NCBI GenBank assembly: GCA_902537325.1
Contig: CACBAT010000006.1
Coordinates: 1-64,000 of the forward strand
Origin: an uncultured Alphaproteobacteria bacterium
GTDB taxonomy: Bacteria > Pseudomonadota > Alphaproteobacteria > HIMB59 > GCA-002718135
Direction: 5' to 3'
DNA: 64,000 nucleotides
A model generated the notes under the pieces. The model did not search any database. It had not been told where the DNA came from and worked only from the letters and a program-made list of their open reading frames with translations. Position numbers and translations under genes: made by a program. Numbering within the stretch: position 1 is the stretch's first letter; each line of letters starts with the position of its first letter. Shown here piece by piece: positions 56,699-63,517 of this stretch.

Positions 56699-57492
56699 CT
56701 AGAAGCATTTTTCAGTTTTTCCGGTTCAAAGTCACTCAATTTTAAACCTTGTTGAAACTTATAGTTGCTCCATTGAAGAGATGTTGATTTTCCTGTTTGA
56801 ACATTGACCATATCTAGAATATCAGCTCTCCAAAACTTATCTAAGTATTGCTGATAACCAAGAAAAGATAATTCTTTTTCTAAATCTCCTCTTCTATTAA
56901 AAAAAGAAATCTTTTGATATCTAAAATGCTCATTATCAATAAAGACTAATCTTTTTGAATAGCCAGATTTTTTATTTTTAGGTTTAGCTTCAATAACATG
57001 ACATGTGAGTGCTTCATCAGTTGGACAAAGGGTATCTTCTATCCATACAAAGAAATAATCTTTTGGCTCATCAGTTGTTAAATCTTCATATGAAAATTCA
57101 GAAGAAACAAATTTACCTGTTCTATTCGATGATGAAATTCTTTTAGTTCTCTTTAGTGCTGGTAAATATAACCACTGATCATCATCTTTTGGTTCAATAT
57201 TATCATGTGTTAATAATGCAGTACCACGTATGTCTCGAGGTGTGGTAAATACGATAATTCCTTTATTTCCAAGATTATCATCTGGCTCTTCAAATGTTAG
57301 ATTTTTAAATTCTCTTACACTTTCATTACCTGACTTATCTTTGAGAACCATAACTCCTTCAGAGCTAACATCAATAAATCCTTTATCGAGATCAATACTT
57401 TTCTCTACTATAGATAGACCTTTTTCTTCATTGGTTTGAGCAAGTATTGAACTAGTAAAAATAATTATAGTAGTAAATAAAAGTTTAATCAT
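56695..57492 (-). CDS. LolA-like outer membrane lipoprotein-sorting protein
   Basis: 265 residues with signal peptide IKLLFTTIIIFTSSILA. The fold matches the LolA-like family (PF17131, COG2834): GIIVFTTPRDIRGTALLTHDN, DDDQWLYLPALKRTKRISSSNRTGKFVSSEFSYEDL, then HFRYQKISFFNRRGDLEKELSF. In known operons such proteins pair with MMPL exporters and are thought to carry a lipid-like cargo across the periplasm. That role here is inferred. It overlaps both neighbours by 4 bp. Confidence 0.88.
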   Translation of the reverse strand: MIKLLFTTIIIFTSSILAQTNEEKGLSIVEKSIDLDKGFIDVSSEGVMVLKDKSGNESVREFKNLTFEEPDDNLGNKGIIVFTTPRDIRGTALLTHDNIEPKDDDQWLYLPALKRTKRISSSNRTGKFVSSEFSYEDLTTDEPKDYFFVWIEDTLCPTDEALTCHVIEAKPKNKKSGYSKRLVFIDNEHFRYQKISFFNRRGDLEKELSFLGYQQYLDKFWRADILDMVNVQTGKSTSLQWSNYKFQQGLKLSDFEPEKLKNASR

Positions 57493-59798
57493 GAGATTTG
57501 TCTCCTTAATTTAAATTTATCAACTGCCATTAAAATTGGTGGCAATAACAGATAATCAACAAATAAAGCAAAACCAATTGTAATAGCTGTTAACATAGCC
57601 ATGTCCTTATTTACGGCAAAACCTGATTGCGCAAGAATACTAAAACCAATTACAAGTCCTATACTAGTAATGGTAAGAGCCATTCCAACGTTTTTAAATG
57701 AATCTCGAACGCTATCTTCAGGAGATAATCCCTTTTTTCTTGCTTTTGCATATTTCAACATAAAATGTACTGAGTCATCAACGACTATTCCAAGAGTCAT
57801 AGCTACAACAATAGAAACAGCTAAAGTTACAGATCCAACTGAATAGCCCCATAAGCCAAATGCCATTACAGCTGGAAGTAAATTTGGAATTAAACTTATT
57901 ATGCCATATTTAATATTTCTCAAAACTAATAAAATAATAAAGGAAATACCTATCAAGGCATATCCTGTTCCTTTTAACATTGCGGGCGCATCTCTTGATG
58001 AAATTTTATTATAAACAACAGATTGTCCTGTAGCTGGTGTATTTAATTCAGGTGCATTTTCAGCCATCCAATTTTGAATTCGTAAATCAAGATTTAAAAA
58101 TGCGGATGAAGTTGTATTAGGAACATATGCGGTTAATCTTAATCCTGATTTATCAATATTGATTTGATCAGTAAGATCTAAACCGTAGGCTAGAGATAAC
58201 TCATACAGAAACAAATATTGAGCAGCTTCAATGTTTGTATCAGGAATTTTATAAAATGATTTATCATCACCATTCATGTTTTGGTTTAGTCGCTTCAAAA
58301 CATCAGTGTATCCACGAACACTACTAATTTCTGGTTGTGCTCGCATATAAGCAATTAATTGATCAACTTTATTTAGATATTCTATATCATTAATCCCACT
58401 ATCACTTTGTGTACGAATATTATATTCCAGTGCATTTAGACCGCCTACATTGTTTTCATAATAATCTGTAGCTTGACGAAGTTCATATTTTGTATCAAAA
58501 TAACGAAGAAAATCATCTTCTAATTTCAATTGAGTTATTCCAAAGCCTAAAAAAACAATAACAGCAGTTGTTGTAATGATTAAAAAGTTTTTTTGGGCAA
58601 TGACAAATTCAGCTAAATTACTCATTACTTTATCCATGAATGCTTGGCTTGTTTGTTTTTTATATGGAAGAAGTGTGATTAAGGCAGGTAACATTGTTAA
58701 TGTGTAAAAAAGACATGCAAACATTCCAATACCAACGATAGTTCCAAGCTGTCTAAAAGGTGGTGATATAGAAAAATTCAGGGAGAAAAAACCAATTGCA
58801 GTTGTCAAACAAGCAACTGTAATAGCAGGTCCATGATCAATTATTGCTCTTCTAGCCCACACTTTTTTATCATCTGTTATTAGCATGGTTTGACGAACAG
58901 AAGACAAAACGTGAACTGCACTTGCTACAGTTAGAGTCATAACCATTAAAGGTGCTATAACAGTAGCATTATTAATCAAATTTCCTGACCATCCTAGAGA
59001 TCCCATTGATACTAAAGAGCATAAGATTATAATAATAAAGACTAATCCGACGCCTACAGCTGCACGAAGAAGAATTGCTACCGCAAGTAATGTTGCAACA
59101 ATCATAAGGGGTGTCAGAGTAGAACCGTCATCCTGAGCTGATTTGGCAAACTGCGCATTAGTTGGAACAAGACCTGCTAATTTAATATCAATATTTGGAT
59201 TTATATCTTTATATTTTTTCACTAATTCATTTACCTCTCCCATGACAAAAGGAATTTCAACAACAGGATTTAATCCTGGTAAACGAAATAGAACATTAAC
59301 TTGAGAAATAGAATGATTAGCATTAACAAATTGATTTTTTAACTCAATTCTATTCTCTGCTGCAAATTTAGCCTTATTAATATCTTGAGAACTTATATTT
59401 TCAATATCAGGAATTAAATCACTAACAATCAAGTCATCATTTTCAGAGTAACTACTTTGAAAGTTTGTTAATGAGTTTACTGTTCTAACATAGGGTAATA
59501 ACCAAGAGTCTGCAGTTAATTTTCCAATAAAATTTAATGTTTCTTTGGTAAAAATTTTTCCATCTTTAGGAGAAATTATCATAATCATACTATCATCTTT
59601 CGAATATTCTGCTTCAAATTCATCGAGTGCTATTCGATCAGGATTATTTTCATCAAAAAAAACTCTCCCATCAGTCTCAAATTTCAAGTTACCCATTCCA
59701 GCAGCAAAACAAATAGCAATAATAAAACCAAATATAATTAGTAAAATTCTTCTTCTGATTACTAGATCAGCAAGAACGGTATAAAAATTTGTAGACAT
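57489..59798 (-). CDS. RND/MMPL-family exporter
   Basis: 769 residues in two similar halves, each with one membrane helix, a large periplasmic loop and five more helices (12 in total). Helix 4-type segments include VTLAVSIVVAMTLGIVVDDSVHFMLKYAKARKKGL, the MMPL/COG1033 signature. The N-terminus VLADLVIRRRILLIIFGFII is basic then hydrophobic. It lacks the trimer-forming length of drug-efflux RND pumps (about 1030 residues) and so resembles lipid exporters such as HpnN. It heads the three-gene operon; SD AAGGA precedes the ATG. Confidence 0.92.
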   Translation of the reverse strand: MSTNFYTVLADLVIRRRILLIIFGFIIAICFAAGMGNLKFETDGRVFFDENNPDRIALDEFEAEYSKDDSMIMIISPKDGKIFTKETLNFIGKLTADSWLLPYVRTVNSLTNFQSSYSENDDLIVSDLIPDIENISSQDINKAKFAAENRIELKNQFVNANHSISQVNVLFRLPGLNPVVEIPFVMGEVNELVKKYKDINPNIDIKLAGLVPTNAQFAKSAQDDGSTLTPLMIVATLLAVAILLRAAVGVGLVFIIIILCSLVSMGSLGWSGNLINNATVIAPLMVMTLTVASAVHVLSSVRQTMLITDDKKVWARRAIIDHGPAITVACLTTAIGFFSLNFSISPPFRQLGTIVGIGMFACLFYTLTMLPALITLLPYKKQTSQAFMDKVMSNLAEFVIAQKNFLIITTTAVIVFLGFGITQLKLEDDFLRYFDTKYELRQATDYYENNVGGLNALEYNIRTQSDSGINDIEYLNKVDQLIAYMRAQPEISSVRGYTDVLKRLNQNMNGDDKSFYKIPDTNIEAAQYLFLYELSLAYGLDLTDQINIDKSGLRLTAYVPNTTSSAFLNLDLRIQNWMAENAPELNTPATGQSVVYNKISSRDAPAMLKGTGYALIGISFIILLVLRNIKYGIISLIPNLLPAVMAFGLWGYSVGSVTLAVSIVVAMTLGIVVDDSVHFMLKYAKARKKGLSPEDSVRDSFKNVGMALTITSIGLVIGFSILAQSGFAVNKDMAMLTAITIGFALFVDYLLLPPILMAVDKFKLRRQIS

Positions 59799-59829
59799 TA
59801 TAATTTTTCCTTACTTGAGTTAAAAAAAC

Positions 59830-60084
59830 TTAGATATTACTTAAATTAATTTGTGAAGTATTAATTGTTAATTTTAATATTTTATTACAATAATAAATTT
59901 TTATATTTTTTTTTAAAACTGTAAATCTACCATACTCATCAAAGTATGTGCATTTATGCTCAGAGTTTAAATTAAAAAAAGTTGTTGTTGCTGAAGCTGA
60001 AGCTTTAGACGTGATCCATTTACCATCACCAGAAATACTGAAACACGAAACAAAGAAACAATTAAATTTAAACTTTCTAACTAT
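59830..60084 (-). pseudogene. Open frame of 84 codons without a canonical start; gene remnant or rare-start gene
   Basis: Stop-to-stop frame on the minus strand, upstream of the RND gene on the same strand. Its product has protein-like composition in the middle (SGDGKWITSKASASATTT, FFNLNSEHKCTYFDEYGRF) and a basic N-terminus followed by FFVSC, like a very short lipoprotein signal. There is no ATG, GTG or TTG in the frame, so it is either a fragment whose 5' end is lost or starts at ATA or ATT. No family is recognised. The 260 bp between it and 60345 look non-coding and hold only promoters. Confidence 0.4.
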
Positions 60085-60344
60085 TCAATAATCTCTGCTC
60101 ACTTATACGATAAAAAAAATATTATTATTAATTGCTTTTTCTTATCCAATTCTTTTCATGTATCTCTATATTGTCATAGTTATACTTGAGATTTTTTGTA
60201 TTGCTATAAAAATAATTTTTAAGAGAATAATTTTACAAAATTAAAATTAATCAAATATATTTTTAAAAGTTTATGTTAAACTGTGATAATAAAAGTAAGT
60301 ATAATAGGAAATATTTAAATAAGATTTTGAAAATATAAGGCATA

Positions 60345-61487
60345 ATGGTTAGGATAATCTTTAACTCTAAAATAATTATAATTTCAGCAACATCTATTTT
60401 TTTATTTATTGGGTATTTTTTAGGTATTAAAGGAATATTTAAAGATGAAATTAATGAAATAAGGTATTTTTATGGATGTAAATATGACCAAATTTTAAAT
60501 AAAAAAGAAGGCGTATGTTACTTCGGAAATATTTTAGAAAATGGATGTCATAAAAATTATTATGAAAATAGTTGTTATGGGTACTCATTCAATTATGAAA
60601 TTCCAAATGAAATTAACATCTTAAAAAACCTAAGCACCAATAGATCTTTTTTTTATAATGATATAAATTTTAAAAGAAAAGATTTGATTGAAGCAATTGG
60701 ATTAAATAATGTAGAAATAAATAAAACAGAATGTAAGAAATTAATTCAAATATCTGAATGTTTAACTTCAATAAATTCTATTGGTCAATTTAGATATTTC
60801 GAAAAAAGCAATGAGTCTAATAAAAAAAATGTAATTCTCTTACATGGAATGGGTAGTAGTGCAAAAAAAATTTTAGGCATTTCTAAATATCCAGATTATC
60901 ACCTAAACATTGGCAAAGTATTTGAAAAAAATAATTATAATCTTTTTGCACTAGACCTTATATACGATGGAATAAATGGTTCTAAATTAAATGAACAAAT
61001 CTTACAAAAAAACATGCATATATATGGAATTTTTTCAAAAATAGTTTGTTCAATTATTAATAAAAATGATGGAAATTTTATAATTTATGGACTTTCGCAT
61101 GGAGGTGAAGTTGCTAAATTTATTTCTAATTCTTGCAGATCCAATAAAATTTCAAAAGTCATATTAGATGAATCTATTACTAATAAAAGGCATGAAATTT
61201 GGGAAAGAAAATTCAGAAATGACGCTCATGAAACATATAAATATAATTTTCTAAAACCAATATACAATCGTGTTTCAGATTTATGGTTTTTAGAAAACGC
61301 ATTTTACAACCTTTATATAACTGGTCAAAAAAAACATCTAGAAAAACTTTTTGAAAACAAATGTATAAAAAATAATAATAAAAAAGATATTTTTTTAATT
61401 AATAAAAATTTAGAGTTTCATGCAGCAGAGATTGATACAGTGAATTCAATTTTAAATAAAGAAAATTTTAACAATAATAATTGCTAA
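60345..61487 (+). CDS. Membrane-anchored alpha/beta hydrolase
   Basis: 380 residues. An N-terminal anchor (about 9-28, KIIIISATSIFLFIGYFLG) is followed by a Cys-rich extracytoplasmic region (C45, C58, C68, C77, with C130 and C139 later), which suggests disulphides. The alpha/beta hydrolase core has oxyanion HGMG 167-170, nucleophile Ser251 in YGLSHGGE, an acid at D275 or E276 in VILDES, and His359 in LEFHAAEID. The substrate is unknown. It is divergent from the RND operon. Very AT-rich coding. Confidence 0.78.
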   Translation: MVRIIFNSKIIIISATSIFLFIGYFLGIKGIFKDEINEIRYFYGCKYDQILNKKEGVCYFGNILENGCHKNYYENSCYGYSFNYEIPNEINILKNLSTNRSFFYNDINFKRKDLIEAIGLNNVEINKTECKKLIQISECLTSINSIGQFRYFEKSNESNKKNVILLHGMGSSAKKILGISKYPDYHLNIGKVFEKNNYNLFALDLIYDGINGSKLNEQILQKNMHIYGIFSKIVCSIINKNDGNFIIYGLSHGGEVAKFISNSCRSNKISKVILDESITNKRHEIWERKFRNDAHETYKYNFLKPIYNRVSDLWFLENAFYNLYITGQKKHLEKLFENKCIKNNNKKDIFLINKNLEFHAAEIDTVNSILNKENFNNNNC

Positions 61488-61656
61488 AATATTTATATTT
61501 TATAATTGAAAAGAAAACTATGTTGAATATTTTTTTTAATCTTAACAAGAACCAAATATATCAAAAATCTTTCCAAAAATATCAGTGAAATTCTATTGTG
61601 AATTTTATCAAAGTAATTTTTATAGTCTTTTTTGTTATTTTTTTATTCTAAAATTT

Positions 61657-61677
61657 TTCAATACACCTTCAATACAC
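61657..61677 (+). repeat. 11-bp-period direct repeat near the 23-bp tRNA copy
   Basis: TTCAATACAC occurs at 61657-61666 and again at 61668-61677, an exact 11-bp period, 51 bp before the tRNA-derived repeat. It fits arm-type integrase sites but has a different sequence from the repeats at 54220. The 350-bp stretch 61488-61837 holds only this and the att copy. Confidence 0.5.
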
Positions 61678-61727
61678 TTTTTGAGAAAAGTATTGTATAA
61701 ACTAGATAATCAGAAGTGAGTGAAGTA

Positions 61728-61750
61728 TTCGAATCCCTTCGCCCGCTCCA
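61728..61750 (+). repeat. 23-bp copy of the tRNA-Gly 3' end (att site)
   Basis: Identical to 54150-54172: the T loop, the 3' T stem, the acceptor strand and CCA. The identity stops abruptly on both sides (TA replaces GG on the left). This is the usual signature of an attR made by integration into the tRNA 3' end. Confidence 0.9.
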
Positions 61751-61837
61751 TGTTTTCTCTCGAATATTGAACAATGTAGCGTCGAAGAAATTTTTAAGTA
61801 GCCCTTGCGTAGTAGCTAATAGTTTAATTTTTTATAT

Positions 61838-62098
61838 TTATTTTTGAATAAATCTTTTCATAGTATCAAAAACAACACCATGCTTTTCAGCTTCATTTTT
61901 CACTTCATCTGAACTAAGTACTTTGTCCATTTCTTCTTCATCTAAAACATTAAAGCATATTGAAACGTGATTCGAATTTTCGGTATCTACAAAATCAACA
62001 ATATTATCAGCAAACTTTGAGAATGTTTTTACTCTCTCATCATTAAAAGATAACCACTCTTCAACATTTTTTACTTCATGACTAATTATTTGTAACAT
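61838..62098 (-). CDS. Small alpha/beta protein, unknown function (possible dimeric alpha/beta-barrel)
   Basis: 86 residues from the ATG at 62098, which has a good SD (AAGGAG, 8 bp upstream); a longer frame with MDLIDFIKYQGDK lacks such support. It starts LQIISHEVKNVEEWLSFNDERV, followed by FVDTENSNHVSICFNVLDEEEMDKVLSS, an alternating strand-helix pattern like ABM or DUF3764-type ferredoxin-like dimers. That match is by eye only. It lies alone between two tRNA-derived repeats, on the strand opposite the sulfotransferase. Confidence 0.65.
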   Translation of the reverse strand: MLQIISHEVKNVEEWLSFNDERVKTFSKFADNIVDFVDTENSNHVSICFNVLDEEEMDKVLSSDEVKNEAEKHGVVFDTMKRFIQK

Positions 62099-62267
62099 TT
62101 TATCTCCTTGATATTTTATAAAATCTATCAAATCCAATAATTATTAAAAAATTATTAAAAAGTGTAATATTTAATTTTATTATTAAATAAAAATCATAAA
62201 AATTAATTATAATTATAAAAAAATATTAATATTTAAATTTGTAACAAATATTTAGAAATTTCTGTCT

Positions 62268-62295
62268 AAATATTTTTAAGTGTTTAAAAATATTT
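62268..62295 (+). promoter_or_regulatory. 12-bp inverted repeat with the GTG start codon in its loop
   Basis: AAATATTTTTAA, loop GTGT, TTAAAAATATTT. The stem is perfect and the loop contains the sulfotransferase start codon (62280). The same 28-nt element occurs at 63490-63517 at the paralogous gene. No SD is present. Confidence 0.5.
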
Positions 62296-63107
62296 TTTTG
62301 GCCTCATATCCTAAATCTGGCAATACATGGATGAGAGCTATAATTGCAAACCTTTATAATTTTGATAAAGAGTTTAATCTAAAAACCTTAAAGTCAATAC
62401 CATTATTGTCGATTAAAAAAAACTTTGATGAATTTGAAAATAAAATCTATTCTGATAATAATATTTTGCATTTTGACTGGGTATCACAAAATATTATTGA
62501 GTGCCAAAAAATACTAAATAACAAATCAAATCACTTAAATATATTTAAAACCCATAGTGTCAGACATAAAAAATTTACAAACGAAACTGTAAACGCTGGT
62601 TTTATTTATATTGTAAGAGATCCAAGAGATATTGTTGTTTCTTTTAAAAATTTTTCTGGAAAAAAATTTGATGAAATAATTAATGAACTACTTTTTCAAA
62701 AAAAATTAATGATAAATACTAATGGTGCTATGGAATTACTTTCAACATGGGATCTTCATGTTCAATCATGGCTAAATTATAATACTGTGCCAAGATTAAT
62801 TATAAAGTATGAAGATTTAAAATCAAATACAAAGGAAATTGTATTAAATATAAAGAAATTTTTAAACAAAATACACAAATTGAATATAAACTTAAGTGAC
62901 AATCAAATTGATAAAATAATACAAAATACAAATTTTAATAATCTGAAAAAATTAGAAAACCAAAATGACTTTGATGAGGCTTCAAATCATTCCAAATTTT
63001 TTAGATCAGGGAATTCAAATCAATGGAAAGATGTTTTATCAAAAACACAGCTTCAGCTTATAGAAAATAATTTACAGACGTTAATGAAGTATTTTAATTA
63101 TATTTAA
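62280..63107 (+). CDS. Sulfotransferase family protein, copy 1
   Basis: 275 residues with a GTG start. It has the PAPS 5'-phosphosulfate loop YPKSGNTW (residues 10-17), the likely catalytic His92 in FKTHSVRH, and the 3'-phosphate motif YIVRDPRDIVVSF (R113, S121). The late RSGNSNQWKD segment matches the PAPS-binding R-x-G-x-x-x-x-W-x turn (usually RKG). The acceptor may be a glycan, lipid or small molecule. An in-frame paralog begins at 63502. Confidence 0.9.
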   Translation: MFKNIFLASYPKSGNTWMRAIIANLYNFDKEFNLKTLKSIPLLSIKKNFDEFENKIYSDNNILHFDWVSQNIIECQKILNNKSNHLNIFKTHSVRHKKFTNETVNAGFIYIVRDPRDIVVSFKNFSGKKFDEIINELLFQKKLMINTNGAMELLSTWDLHVQSWLNYNTVPRLIIKYEDLKSNTKEIVLNIKKFLNKIHKLNINLSDNQIDKIIQNTNFNNLKKLENQNDFDEASNHSKFFRSGNSNQWKDVLSKTQLQLIENNLQTLMKYFNYI

Positions 63108-63120
63108 GAAATAATGGATT

Positions 63121-63166
63121 GGAAGGCGAGTTCAAGACAAGTGCTTTCAACCACCCAGCCGTTTCC
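63121..63166 (-). pseudogene. Possible tRNA-Ser 5' fragment
   Basis: The reverse complement begins GGAAACGGCTGGGTGGTTGA and continues AAGCACTTGTCTTGAA, like the acceptor, D arm and anticodon loop of a bacterial tRNA-Ser. The 3' half is missing and two bases are lacking after the acceptor stem. It lies next to the arm-like repeats at 63173 and may be a relic of recombination at another tRNA. The resemblance is judged by eye. Confidence 0.3.
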
Positions 63167-63172
63167 TTTTTA

Positions 63173-63189
63173 TGCCCCATATCTGTCCC
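63173..63189 (-). repeat. 11-bp-period repeat left of the 51-bp tRNA copy
   Basis: TGCCCC at 63173-63178 and TGTCCC at 63184-63189 on the plus strand, i.e. GGGACA and GGGGCA on the minus strand, with an 11-bp period. It is an inverted counterpart of the GGGACA pair at 63348-63365 on the other side of the tRNA copy. Confidence 0.45.
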
Positions 63190-63260
63190 GCTTCATCATT
63201 TATTATCTATAAAAAAATGTTATAGTTTATTTAGGAAAAGGCACTTCTCCATGGTAACGA

Positions 63261-63311
63261 GCAACCTTGCCAAGGTTGAAGTCGAGGGTTCGAATCCCTT
63301 CGCCCGCTCCA
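63261..63311 (+). repeat. 51-bp copy of the tRNA-Gly 3' half (att site)
   Basis: Identical to 54122-54172, from the end of the D stem through the anticodon arm, T arm, acceptor strand and CCA. The 5' part of the tRNA is replaced by unrelated sequence, so it cannot fold as a tRNA. The longer identity than at 61728 suggests an integrase with another crossover point. Short reading frames across it are artefacts. Confidence 0.92.
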
Positions 63312-63347
63312 GAAAACTGCCAAATTCATATTATTTTAAAATTACAG

Positions 63348-63365
63348 GGGACAATTGAGGGACAC
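63348..63365 (+). repeat. 11-bp-period repeat right of the 51-bp tRNA copy
   Basis: GGGACAATTGAGGGACAC: two GGGACA units with an 11-bp period, 36 bp beyond the tRNA copy. Position relative to the tRNA end resembles the repeat at 54220. No integrase follows; the 190 bp from 63312 to the next gene hold no coding sequence. Confidence 0.5.
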
Positions 63366-63489
63366 TTCATATATCAAAAAAATATTATCACTTACTTTAT
63401 TACCAGATTTAAATTTTTAAAATTACTAATTATATTTATTAAAAAAATTAATATTTAAAATTGTAATATTAAATTAAAATTACTTTCCT

Positions 63490-63517
63490 AAATATTTTTA
63501 AGTGTTTAAAAATATTT
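63490..63517 (+). promoter_or_regulatory. Second copy of the start-codon inverted repeat
   Basis: The same 28-nt element as at 62268-62295, with GTG at 63502-63504 in the loop. Flanking bases (CT before; the codons up to TTGGC after) are also identical, and the further upstream sequence is similar but diverged. Confidence 0.5.

Larger units (their letters stand above)
54173..63311. mobile_element. Integrative island(s) in tRNA-Gly, at least two modules in tandem
   Basis: Bounded on the left by the intact tRNA-Gly and on the right by a 51-bp copy of the tRNA 3' half, with a 23-bp copy inside at 61728-61750. Module 1 (54173-61750) holds the integrase, a small membrane protein, the barrel/LolA-like/RND operon and a hydrolase. 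Module 2 (61751-63311) holds a small protein and a sulfotransferase. A third module with a paralogous sulfotransferase begins at 63312 and runs out of the window. No conjugation, replication or phage structural genes are seen, so these are non-self-transmissible islands or remnants. Confidence 0.85.

Noticed and set aside
59918-60091. Plus-strand frame with a run reading VVVAEAEALDVIHLPSPE
   Set aside because: It is the complement of the more protein-like minus-strand frame at 59830-60084, and has no start codon in a sensible place.
54173-63311. Prophage or conjugative element
   Set aside because: No terminase, capsid, tail, relaxase, type IV secretion or replication genes are present; only an integrase and cargo.
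63119-63458. Two short reading frames over the 51-bp tRNA copy
   Set aside because: They translate tRNA-derived and repeat sequence; no family resemblance and no SD.
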